64,000 bases of DNA, taken from NCBI GenBank assembly GCA_932294295.1, contig OW028576.1, positions 47,586,628-47,650,627 of the forward strand. The letters are read 5' to 3'. Each line of letters opens with the position of its first letter. The stretch's first letter is position 1. This DNA comes from Alitta virens (taxonomy: Eukaryota > Annelida > Polychaeta > Phyllodocida > Nereididae). Both the position numbers and the translations under genes were made by a program. The notes under the pieces are model-generated. The model ran no database searches. It saw only the letters and a list, made by a program, of their open reading frames with translations, and was not told the DNA's origin. Of this stretch, positions 40,601 through 47,350 are shown one piece after another.

Positions 40601-42683
40601 TTATAACTATTAAGTCATTATGCAACCATTTGCCTTTGATATTATAACTATTAAGCCAATCTCCCAGGCAATTAGTTCGCAACTTGGGGCAGGGGATGCA
40701 TAGTCATCATGGCACAAATGTACAATTATAAAGGATAAACAAAGAATCGAAACATGGATTTTGTCAATATTTCAATATCGATATCAGTATTTTCTCAATT
40801 TATCGATATACAGCATATCGATGACCACCCTACTTTTTATCTATTGTCTTTGGGTAACTGCTTGATAACATAGGTTTGACTGTGTGTGTATTTAAGAGAT
40901 ATGTCAACTTTTATCGCAATTCAAAATCTCTATAATTAACAGAAAAAGAAGATGACCTCCACCGCATCCCACTCGGAAACTCTGCTCCTCTGAAGCCAAC
41001 AAAATACGACGCAGCTGAATTTGACGATGAAGTTATGGAAGATGAACACGCTTACATCGACATCAAACCAGCTCCCCCAGCGCACCAGGGATCCAATGAA
41101 CTCAACATCAAAGAGCCTGTGAGTCATCGCTTTTGCATGATGTTTATGAACTTAAAGCTGCACTGTCTGTCAAAATTACAACTTTCTAAACTTCATCAAA
41201 AAGCTAAGAATTACCCTAATTAATCGAAGGACACTAAGAATGATTTTATCAGGCCCTAATTACAAAATATGAATCATACATTGAGATCACATCCAGACCA
41301 AAACATTAGCATCATCCATTGTTCAATAATGTGACGTCATCACTTGGTTTGGTTACATAGTGAGTTTTTGATGGCATGTAAAACTCTATATTGTAACGTA
41401 ATAGTAAATTTTTGTGCACAAATGGCCCCTTAACAGTACAAAATGTTATGAGACGAGAAAGGAGTTTTGGTGTTTTGTAAGGATTTGAATGTGCTTAATC
41501 TGGAGACATACTAGCTTTAGCTATATACATATATTTATTTCATACACTGCATTCAGGTATAGACACATATTACAAATTACTCAGATAAATTCAAATAGTA
41601 CAGAGAAAATATAAAAAGTGGCATTTATCAAGTGGTGACAAATCTAATGGATTGTAAATCAAAATGTCTCTCACAGCCTCAACTGTGCACTGTTCTTCAA
41701 GTGGTAAATAATAAGATTTTAACTCAGGCAAGCTACTAAAATCAGGCAAAAGTTTCTTGTAGACAGTCTCAATATAATTGATATTGCCTGATATGATAGT
41801 CCTGTGGTCCTTCACTGCTCTTTCAGCAATAAACTTAACAATCTTGTTGTCACTGTTCAACATTGTATTGAGTAATTTCAAGAAGCTGTGACAAATTTGA
41901 TCGTGTGGATATGTTATCCCTGCTAACTGTGACAGATTTCTGCAATGAGTTGTGTTGGGCAAGTTCAACAACCTCATATTATAATATGTGTGTAGATATA
42001 AATAACAATGCCATCAATTGCATCCTTAGATTCTCAAAAAACTTTTAATAATTTTTTTTTTTTTTTTTTGGCACGGGGAGTAGTGTTATACATGATATTT
42101 ATAGATTAAATTTGTGGAATTTATGTGATGAACCTAATTAGGTGAATACCTGCAAAACTAATCCACTGATCTTAAACCCAATCACCACAAAAGTTTAATG
42201 AAATAATGAAATTAATATGTTGATATTTTAATTAAACGATTGAATTTTTTGTCTTTTTGTGGACTTAAGCTGAAAAGTTATTGTTCACTTAATATGTAAT
42301 CTCTTATTAGCAGTGTGGGCTAATCTGGTGCACATTCTGTTGGACCTTATAATGAAAATGATATCATGAAAAATTTAACCTAAATGATAGAATTTATTTT
42401 TTATTTTTTGCAGAATTACGTTGAGAAGAAGCGACTCTCAGTCATCAACTCCGTGCAGCCTGGCAGTACCCTCGGAATCGCTGTCGGCTGTATCGCTGTG
42501 TTTGTTATAATTGTCGTCGGCATTGTTGTGCTCCGCAAGAAAGCCGGCCGAGTTCCCGTCAGCCATGGATTCGTAGAAGTCGACCAAGCCGCGTCACCGG
42601 AAGAACGTCACGTCGCCAACATGCAGATAAACGGATATGAAAATCCTACGTACAAATACTTTGAAATGAATGGTAATGCGTAA
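27328..42683 (+). CDS. APP: Amyloid precursor protein (APP) family gene, 14 coding exons, 5' exon missing
   Basis: Type I membrane protein of the APP/APLP family, a cell-surface adhesion and signalling protein that is cut by secretases. Joined exons: 27328-27495, 28417-28549, 29429-29508, 29897-30056, 30936-31072, 31830-31985, 33432-33623, 34792-34889, 36993-37149, 38004-38222, 38645-38725, 39472-39655, 40943-41118, 42414-42683. Every junction has AG/GT and matching phase, giving 736 codons plus TAA. Domain order (numbered from the first exon here): growth-factor-like E1 domain 1-101 and copper-binding-fold domain 101-180, with 12 cysteines as in vertebrate APP; linker 181-226; acidic region 227-278; Thr run; E2 helices about 295-527; Pro/Glu-rich linker 528-647; transmembrane segment about 668-687; YENPTY at 722-727. 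No Kunitz or RERMS motif is seen. The signal-peptide exon was not found and probably lies far upstream. Family identity is certain; orthology to a particular paralogue is not tested. Confidence 0.96.
27537..27870 (+). mobile_element. SINE-A full copy in APP intron
   Basis: tRNA-derived head (TGGCCTAATGGGTAAGGC; GGGTTCGATCCC) with an insertion between the boxes, then a roughly 200-bp body shared by all copies (GGTGTCTATGCTGAGGCAAG; CTCATCATTACGTCTGCC) and a GAGACGTTAACATC end. Confidence 0.85.
28417..28549 (+). CDS. APP: APP exon b: growth-factor-like domain, second half
   Basis: 44 codons plus one base (phase 1 end). It starts MYPDMEITNFVEAD, matching the VYPELQITNVVEAN stretch of vertebrate APP exon 3, and contributes three cysteines, including WCPYGRDRC. 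The basic RDRCRR stretch sits where vertebrates have the heparin-binding KRGRKQC loop. The donor is GG/GTGAGT. Confidence 0.95.
29338..29392 (+). mobile_element. SINE-A tail fragment in APP intron
   Basis: AGCTCTGGACCAGTAGCATT and GAGACGTTGACATCC match the 3' end of full SINE-A copies. Confidence 0.55.
29429..29508 (+). CDS. APP: APP exon c: start of copper-binding-fold domain
   Basis: It completes the split Val codon and reads VGPFQSDALLVPDHC, nearly identical to vertebrate VGEFVSDALLVPDKC. It ends EECK in phase 0. Vertebrates carry this piece and the next in one exon, so an additional intron splits the domain here. Confidence 0.95.
29897..30056 (+). CDS. APP: APP exon d: copper-binding-fold domain, rest
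   Basis: 53 codons plus one base. It ends the domain with FGGVEYVCCP, matching vertebrate FRGVEFVCCP, and carries four cysteines. There is a possible N-glycosylation site at NKT (residues 133-135). At the vertebrate copper ligand positions (His147, His151, Tyr168) it shows Phe, Asn and Phe, so the fold is kept but the metal site is not. Confidence 0.95.
30105..30245 (+). repeat. Dispersed repeat with three CRE palindromes
   Basis: TGACGTCA at 30177-30184, 30193-30200 and 30210-30217. The flanks (TTAATGGGGAGAAAAAGTAA ... CAATACTTATCTG) recur inverted at 39885-40030. Confidence 0.75.
30485..30705. mobile_element. 220-bp long-TIR MITE, copy 1
   Basis: Left end TTACACTCGGCGACATTGAG with two TTCGCCAC motifs; right end mirrors it (GGCGAATTTCG ... 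GGTGTCGCC). The outer right end is diverged. Confidence 0.75.
30936..31072 (+). CDS. APP: APP exon e: linker after E1
   Basis: 46 codons including the split Ile, phase 0 end. It is a charged Lys/Asp/Glu linker with no domain. A repeat-family-B copy begins 80 bases past its donor; reading through the donor stays open into that repeat. Confidence 0.9.
31153..31468 (+). repeat. Repeat family B copy in APP intron
   Basis: Begins 80 bp after the donor of APP exon e; divergent but complete. Confidence 0.8.
31830..31985 (+). CDS. APP: APP exon f: acidic region
   Basis: 52 codons, phase 0 at both ends, mostly Asp and Glu with interspersed Trp and Tyr. This is the acidic region typical of APP between E1 and E2. 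The donor is GATAAG/GTGAGG. The last third of the exon together with its donor is repeated twice in the following intron. Confidence 0.93.
31986..32645. repeat. Minisatellite grown from the APP exon f splice donor
   Basis: Short AGGGAAATTA(C/G)TAGGGA units run for about 650 bp from the donor. Two larger units repeat the exon end plus donor: 32063-32118 (SYEEDVSDWEDGWEEEEDK reading, donor mutated to ATGAGG) and 32171-32220 (donor GTGAGG kept). Confidence 0.9.
33432..33623 (+). CDS. APP: APP exon g: Thr run and start of E2
   Basis: 64 codons, phase 0. It begins LAAPP followed by a Thr run encoded by ACC/ACT/ACA, placed like the Thr run of vertebrate APP. It continues into the first E2 helix (YLRGGNRYLNEHEYFVRAKS). 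The run is a coding trinucleotide repeat and could vary in length. The position of vertebrate RERMS reads HHEKVTK. The acceptor has a poor pyrimidine tract. Confidence 0.92.
33620..33860. repeat. GGGTCAA minisatellite adjoining the APP exon g donor
   Basis: Units of about 36-48 bp of the type GGTCAAATAAATGGGTCA...TCAATTGGAAG start right at the donor GTGAGGTCAAATAAA. Confidence 0.75.
34792..34889 (+). CDS. APP: APP exon h: E2 helix
   Basis: 32 codons plus two bases (phase 2 end). MMKEWAAARQRVQEMK matches the VMREWEEAERQAKNL helix of vertebrate APP E2. The phase-2 end can join exon i (Arg) or the candidate alternative exon at 35833 (Ser). Confidence 0.94.
35003..35115. repeat. 22-bp tandem repeat in APP intron
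   Basis: CTGCAGCTATCCAACATACA units, about five or six, partly deleted. Confidence 0.82.
35092..35190. repeat. Short dispersed repeat, copy 1
   Basis: CATACAACATAAA-type start and ATTGGCTCACAGCACCTGAG; recurs at 38510-38625 (ATTGGCTCACAGTAACTGAG). Confidence 0.6.
35195..35690. mobile_element. Rearranged SINE-A cluster in APP intron
   Basis: Plus-strand head/body piece (35195-35292), then a minus-strand body and head (35395-35575), then a plus-strand tail (35595-35690). Best read as a reverse copy inserted in a forward copy, or an inversion of the middle. Confidence 0.7.
35833..35974 (+). CDS. Candidate alternative terminal exon of APP
   Basis: After a pyrimidine-rich tract ending TTTTTATACAG, the sequence is open for 46 codons and stops at TAA 35972-35974. 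The frame is exactly the one needed after exon h (AG + C gives Ser). The peptide includes LNDNGQVLMPTIVLSALWDP, and the stretch is visibly richer in G and C than its intron. If used, it would truncate APP in E2 and give a secreted E1-acidic protein. No homologue is recognised and no clear AATAAA follows. It could also be chance or a decayed foreign fragment. Confidence 0.35.
36264..36567 (-). mobile_element. SINE-A copy in APP intron
   Basis: Reverse orientation, CTACTGGGTCTGAAGCTTAG to GGGGATCGAACTCGAGACC. Confidence 0.82.
36993..37149 (+). CDS. APP: APP exon i: E2 helix
   Basis: 53 codons including the split Arg. RFQKTYEALEQEGMAEKKQ and HHSMEHYMAALQ align with the VESLEQEAANERQQ and RRLALENYITALQ segments of vertebrate E2. 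A repeat-family-B copy starts about 20 bases after the donor. Confidence 0.95.
37171..37486 (+). repeat. Repeat family B copy in APP intron
   Basis: Begins about 21 bp after the donor of APP exon i; complete. Confidence 0.82.
37610..37900. repeat. (CTAT)n with CTTTCTAA interruptions
   Basis: Compound microsatellite: CTATCTATCTATCTTTCTAA motif repeated through the APP intron. Confidence 0.95.
38004..38222 (+). CDS. APP: APP exon j: E2 core with conserved EQKDR-HT--HF motif
   Basis: 73 codons, phase 0. It carries MEQKDRMHTINHFKHLRDTDP, matching [21 protein letters not shown] of vertebrate APP. This is the best-conserved part of E2 and includes His residues that bind metal in vertebrate E2. 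Confidence 0.96.
38645..38725 (+). CDS. APP: APP exon k: end of E2
   Basis: 27 codons, phase 0. VQIDNFLASFHEIDASINSLL is helical and sits where vertebrate E2 ends (IQDEVDELLQKEQ). AG/GTAAGT donor. Confidence 0.9.
39028..39143. mobile_element. Hairpin MITE in APP intron
   Basis: Perfect 24-bp inverted arms (GGGAGTTAACTAACATTTTT...) at 39042-39065 and 39105-39128, with outer TATCCCTCAT / ATGAGGGATA. A half copy follows at 39235-39280 (GGGAGTTACAAACATTTTAG). Confidence 0.78.
39472..39655 (+). CDS. APP: APP exon l: Pro/Glu-rich linker
   Basis: 61 codons plus one base. Low-complexity Pro, Glu, Thr and Val sequence, not conserved at residue level with vertebrates. It is supported by clean splice sites, phase and a sharp rise in codon-like composition against the surrounding AT-rich intron. 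Confidence 0.88.
39885..40030 (-). repeat. Second copy of the CRE-bearing repeat
   Basis: Reverse copy with one intact TGACGTCA (39953-39960) and two decayed sites (TGAAGTCA, TGACATCA), ending TTTTTCTCCCCATTAA. Confidence 0.7.
40264..40832. mobile_element. hAT-like non-autonomous element with internal 41-bp satellite
   Basis: Inverted ends TAGGGTTGTCATTGATA and TAGGGTGGTCATCGATA (on the opposite strand), flanked by CTTTTCAT and CTTTTTAT (7 of 8), plus subterminal ATCGATATCAGTA repeats in both halves. An 8-bp duplication is typical of hAT. No transposase ORF. Lies in the APP intron before exon m. Confidence 0.75.
40405..40655. repeat. 41-bp tandem repeat, about six units
   Basis: Units centred on AAGTCATTATGCAACCATTT repeat every 41 bp (for example from 40411, 40452 and 40493) with few changes. 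Sits inside the hAT-like element. Confidence 0.92.
40943..41118 (+). CDS. APP: APP exon m: acidic juxtamembrane linker
   Basis: 59 codons including the split Glu, phase 0 end. It includes EFDDEVMEDEHAYIDIK, an acidic segment just before the membrane-proximal exon; beta-secretase-type cleavage would fall near here in vertebrates, but no BACE site is recognisable. Confidence 0.9.
41525..41985 (-). mobile_element. LINE-like 3' end with ORF C-terminus, reverse strand
   Basis: The reverse-strand ORF 41977-41591 (128 aa) includes VKFIAERAVKDHRTIISGNI, similar in style to C-terminal segments of non-LTR elements (aERAxxDxRTv-gsNi). It is followed, in its own direction, by an AT-rich 3' end with AAATAAATATA. 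Inserted in the last APP intron. The family is an inference; a host exon is unlikely because no splice context fits. Confidence 0.5.
42414..42683 (+). CDS. APP: APP exon n: transmembrane segment and cytoplasmic tail
   Basis: 89 codons plus TAA. It contains GSTLGIAVG at the membrane start, a hydrophobic span ending LRKK, then FVEVDQAASPEERH and GYENPTYKYFE. The tail is nearly identical to vertebrate APP and should bind PTB-domain adaptors (Fe65, X11/Mint, Dab type). It is the terminal exon. Confidence 0.97.
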   Translation, partial: NYVEKKRLSVINSVQPGSTLGIAVGCIAVFVIIVVGIVVLRKKAGRVPVSHGFVEVDQAASPEERHVANMQINGYENPTYKYFEMNGNA

Positions 42684-43150
42684 GATGGCTGGATGCGCAA
42701 ATATACAGACTCATATATACAAAAAGTACTTTGGTGAATATGTGTTAAACATACGCATTCGCATTAACGAGACAAATTTGTGTTAAAAATCACTACAATG
42801 GTATCATACAACAGTGTCCGACACCACTAAATCAATGTATATGTATGTATTTATTTATTAATGTAATCCATATACATAAAATATGTTACCATGGTAGCCA
42901 GCATTTTAGCCAATCACTAAGCCAATCCAAAACGAGACACAGTTAACAATGGCTGAGTAAAGTAAGCAACACCATTACTTATGAAACATAGTTCTATTGT
43001 ACATAGTTTTTCATTATATGTCAAACGAAATGCTATTAATATTATTGTAAAGTTTTTTTGTACGACTGTGTGAGAAATGTTGAGGAGTGTAGGACACAGG
43101 GGTTAAGCCGGTTTGTTGGGACAATAAAAACGGGACGGAATACTGGTTAT
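42684..43150 (+). other. APP 3' UTR (candidate)
   Basis: No coding signal follows the stop. The first good polyadenylation hexamer AATAAA is at 43123-43128. An X-box-like palindrome lies inside at 42885-42898. The true cleavage point is not known. Confidence 0.55.
43123..43128 (+). terminator. Polyadenylation signal candidate of APP
   Basis: AATAAA about 440 bases after the APP stop codon. No stronger hexamer in a suitable place is seen before it. Confidence 0.45.
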
Positions 43151-44430
43151 ATATAGCAGCCGCTGCGGCGATATACCAACCGGATGTACCGGTTCACCCC
43201 TTTGCACGCAATGCGTAAAATGCCGGTTTGCGAGTGAACCGGTTTGCCAACTATCTACACAAGCTCTGTGCAGGAGTTCGTGTATCGCATGTTAGGCTTC
43301 AGGTTTATAAGAAGGAGACATTAAAACATGAGGTAGATTTAGTGACGTCCGTGGATTGGTGAATATATATAGGTTATACAATAACGGTTAAAAATATTTG
43401 ACAAAAAAAAGGAGTAATGATCAGGTGAGATATTGAATCTTTCCATTAGTGAACGTTGTTGTCTAAATGTCGAGTCTTTGTAAAATTGTGTGTTCAAAGT
43501 CCTATTAACATTGCTACGAGGGTCGTTAATTGGTAATTGCTCGATCAAGATCACAACAGACTCTTCAATAATCGCAGAAGTACCATCAGAAAGAAAATTA
43601 AGTAAGGAGTTATTTCCTATTTGAGATACAAACGAAAAATGGCTGTTGATGAAGATCGATACCGTTGAAGGTTAACAACTGTGGCTGATTAATGAAATGC
43701 TAATTAATTGTGAAAAAGACTCGTTTGATAGCAGAAATTGCGATGAAATTCTTGATGGTAAAATGTATAAATTGGTAATTTAATTAGCGACTAACGAGCG
43801 ATTGTTTTCAGGACTCGCTTGGGACAAAACCCACCTGATAATTATGTGAATAATATGTGAATCCGATGTATGTTCACTAGTAACCACCTGTCTTTGCACA
43901 TTATAGTATGGATTTATATAATAGCCTGTAAAGATGATTATTATTATTATTATACATGTTATTCACTCTACTTGTCATCAGTAATCATCCCTTCGCTGAT
44001 AATCAACTTATATTACTTTTTCATTGATTTTAATCCAGTTTAAGCTGCCGTGGTTTTTGAGATGGTGACGCTTTGTAACGACTTTTATTTTCAAGTTAAA
44101 ATACCGTTTATTTTGGTTTTATCCGATTCTATTGCCGATACGCATCAATGGTGATTCATTGTCACACTCACAGTCTTAAGAAACACCGTAGTAAATGGTA
44201 AATCGCTAGTAGGATCATAAAGTCTAATTAAATATAGTATGATGTGTATTCTTTGTCGATTTTAACCTGTTAATGACAGATTTGTGTTGAATTGTAATTG
44301 CTATATTATTATATAAATATCTATATATATGAATATTGTCTGTATATTATCATAAACTAGCTCTTTGATACTGGTTGAATGTTTTTGCATCGTAATAACA
44401 GGATGAGATGAAAGCCGGAGAAAATGAGAA
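43150..44430. other. Intergenic stretch after APP
   Basis: No exon or clear repeat; includes a GC-rich block with several ACCGGTT/AACCGG motifs at 43105-43250. Confidence 0.45.
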
Positions 44431-44439
44431 GGAATTATC

Positions 44440-44650
44440 GTCGTGGCAACGAGGTCATTCACAACACTTTTTTCATCCAGGTGGCAGCTCTGCAGTAACA
44501 ATCAGCACTTGCCTGCCCCCTGGTGCGTTTGAATGACATCGTTGCCAGATTGTAATTAAATCTGTGGACCTGTTGTCATGGCAACTTGCGTGTACTATAT
44601 ATCAACAGCTAAGGAGGCAGCCGTTGTCTTGTTGCCATGGTGAACGAGTA
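44440..44650. promoter_or_regulatory. Candidate regulatory module with several X-box sites
   Basis: GTTGTCATGGCAAC at 44572-44585, GTTGCCATGGTGAA at 44631-44644, plus half sites TGGCAACGAG and CGTTGCCAG within 200 bp, in the space between APP and gene 2. Confidence 0.4.
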
Positions 44651-44659
44651 ATTCTTTGG

Positions 44660-45530
44660 TCTGAGTAAAGAGGGCGTTTTGATGGGAAGCGATTGCACGC
44701 AAACTTTAGTTTGTGTTTTATTTTCTCGAATACATGTGCATCTAGACATTCCAATTTTTGGACGGCTTTTTAATTTTTTTATTGTCAAATCGGAGACTTT
44801 TTTTCTTTAAACAAGATATACTGTCCTTATAACGATCTTAACGGACATCAAAAATTTCTTGAGTAAAAAATCAGCGCTACAGTCTTGGCAATACTTGTGA
44901 TAATTAACGTCCTTGCTATCGAGACTTTGTTGTTACATCTGTGCAGATTTCTGTCTAACTGATAAATACCACTGCCATTTTTGCGTTTAGTGCGATCGTT
45001 TCCCACCAGATGTCAGCTTGGAAGATATTCGTTTGTTAGATGGCGCTGTCGTCAGGCGACATAGTGTGATTCTTGTATATTTTGCTCGTCAGTCATGTCC
45101 TACTATTATTTTTGCAATAATTTAATGTTATAATCTACTTTTACTTACAGATAACCTACATTTTCTTGTCCTTTTTTAATATTTTTTTCATGGTTTTTGT
45201 ATCGAAACGATCAGGATCCAAATTCATTAATTACGCAAACGATTCGCATCTTTATGCAGTGATAATTTGTACCACCTGTTTACGTTACTTTTTTTTTACA
45301 AATACTCATGACATCAATTTTATTATCGTGCTTTTATCTGAGTTAATGACTTAACGATGAGTTAATACATCTTTATTCCTCATGTATTCACCATATCATA
45401 GATTTAAATTATGTTACAAGTATTACACTACAAGCGTGTATTTTGTTCATTATATTCAATGATTATTTTAATAAATTTGGTCTAAAAGATGTGTGTTTAT
45501 TGTTGCAATTGCATTGAAACGGTTGAACAA
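44660..45530. other. Intergenic stretch
   Basis: No coding signal or repeat recognised; T-rich. Confidence 0.45.
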
Positions 45531-45532
45531 TT

Positions 45533-45788
45533 GTGGAATTTCACGGAAGCTTCTCCGTATTTCCACCAGGTGGCTAAAACAGAATACTGCAATTCCATTG
45601 GCTAAAAAAAGTTCGGCCCTTGACTGTGATTGGCCGAAGCAAAGTGCATCCAAGCAGCATTTAGTGCATTTTAATGGATATTATTGAATCAGTGGGTTGT
45701 GATTTTCTATGTCTGAAAAGCAAAATGAGTAATAAGAGGAGGGACAGACTTACGTCTTGCTGAATTCAGGGCTGCTCAGTGAAAAGAC
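45533..45788 (+). repeat. Repeat family B copy, internally deleted
   Basis: Keeps both ends but lacks about 60 bp of the AT-rich middle. Confidence 0.8.
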
Positions 45789-45842
45789 ATTATTGTGATG
45801 AATTCCTGTATTGACAAATTGTCTTAGAGACGCACATCACGT

Positions 45843-46138
45843 CGGGGTGGCCTAATGGTCAAGGTATCCGCCAATTCCATATTGCATGGCCAGTTCTGCT
45901 GAAGGTCCTGTGCCCGGCCCGGGGACACGTCATGAGCTATCCCAACTGGATGTCGATCGCATGAGACTTAATCGGAGGTGCCTTGTACTCGGTGTCTATG
46001 CTGAGGCACGTAAAAGACCTCACCCATGTAATAAATGTGTAGCATGGTTTAGGCTCCAAGCCTTGTCATCTCATCATTACATCTGCCTCTACCATGCTAA
46101 GCTTCAGACCGAGTAGCATATAATATACATTGACATCA
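45843..46138 (+). mobile_element. SINE-A full copy between APP and gene 2
   Basis: Head GTGGCCTAATGGTCAAGG, body GGTGTCTATGCTGAGGCACG, tail TTCAGACCGAGTAGCAT. B box partly deleted. Confidence 0.82.
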
Positions 46139-46576
46139 GATAAACTCGATGTTGGCAGTTTAATTGTGTCGTAGGGTTAAGACCAATTTAAAAGCTCCTC
46201 TGAGTATCATTTATATAACAGGATGAAAATACATGCTTGAAAAAATGGAAAAAGCTAAAAAGCATTGTGACTTTCATCAATAATTTTAGATAGCCATTGT
46301 CATAAGTTGTTGCTTTAGATGGTGACGGTGGTGCATTTTTTGATCTTGAATCATACCCTTGGTACATGAACTAGGGTATTGTGATTGCCTTTATGTTGGT
46401 CAACTTCTCTCTCCCTCTGTCTGTCTTCCACACTTATGGACAGGTCCATTCCTGCAATACTCATGGAACTGCAGGAAATATACCTTGGAGGAAGACCTTG
46501 AATGAGCGAAAATACATAAATGTTATTTAAATTGTGCTTGAACTTGAAAACTTGGTAAAAATGGTGCCTTGTCCCC

Positions 46577-46623
46577 AAATATGGCCCGGCCATAAAGTTG
46601 GGTCCGCTATACTATACTCAACC
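46577..46623 (-). mobile_element. MITE family A fragment
   Basis: Only the inverted end remains: CATAAAGTTGGGTCCGCTAT followed by ACTATACTCAACCC. Confidence 0.6.
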
Positions 46624-46914
46624 CAAATGACTTGAGCCCATATATTTGATTTTTTTTGTCCCTCAAAATTAATTAGATTAAAATTTAAGGTTTCTAGAGG
46701 CAAAAAAATAAAAGTTTCAAACTTACCTTGTGAACTTGTATGAACATTTCTGTACAGGATCATGTGTTGGTGGGCGCAATGGTCGTACAAAAGTTTATTA
46801 AAGTGGCTATGTTTAATACTGCATACTGGCATTCTGTAAAATCATTGACATTTACAATTTACAGTAATTACATTCAAAATATCGCATTCAGCTTAATAAG
46901 AGTCAAAGACAAGT

Positions 46915-47027
46915 GATGCGTTTTACTCTCCCTAGGGGCGCTGCTGTTGGCGTCGTCATGGTAACGATAGCTTCAGCCTCGTTCCTAGACTGTTGCAAGG
47001 AATTATATGGCGACCAGATTATAAAAT
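46915..47027 (+). promoter_or_regulatory. Gene 2 5' UTR exon / promoter candidate
   Basis: A short CG-containing patch in AT-rich DNA ends in a consensus donor GTAAGT at 47028. It carries an X-box-like GTCGTCATGGTAAC at 46952-46965. The start of transcription cannot be placed. Confidence 0.35.
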
Positions 47028-47301
47028 GTAAGTTTTTTTTGTTTTACGACACAATTAAATGGCGAACTTTGAAAAACGAAATAAGTGATAAACAATCAGA
47101 GATGAAAAAAAAAAAGGAATCCGAAATAAAACAAAATAGGCCGTAATATTGACTTCAATCAAAGAAAAAAATATTTAAAAGTCATCAGCCGTTAAATGAC
47201 ATTGAAAAGAATAAAATATTTAATAATAATAAAAACAATATTAATGGTAACTTTACAAATTATTTTGACATCTAATATAAAGCTGAAAACAGTCAGTCAT
47301 C

Positions 47302-47350
47302 ATGGCACCGCTGAAACCGAAATCAACAGCGGATGGCAGTCTCAGGAAAG
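47302..47350 (+). CDS. Gene 2 coding exon 1
   Basis: ATG in good context (ATCATGG), 16 codons plus one base, donor AAAG/GTAAGA. A possible non-coding upstream exon ends at 47027 (AAAAT/GTAAGT); the acceptor just before this exon (GAAAACAG) is weak in pyrimidines, so transcription may instead start nearby. Confidence 0.65.
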
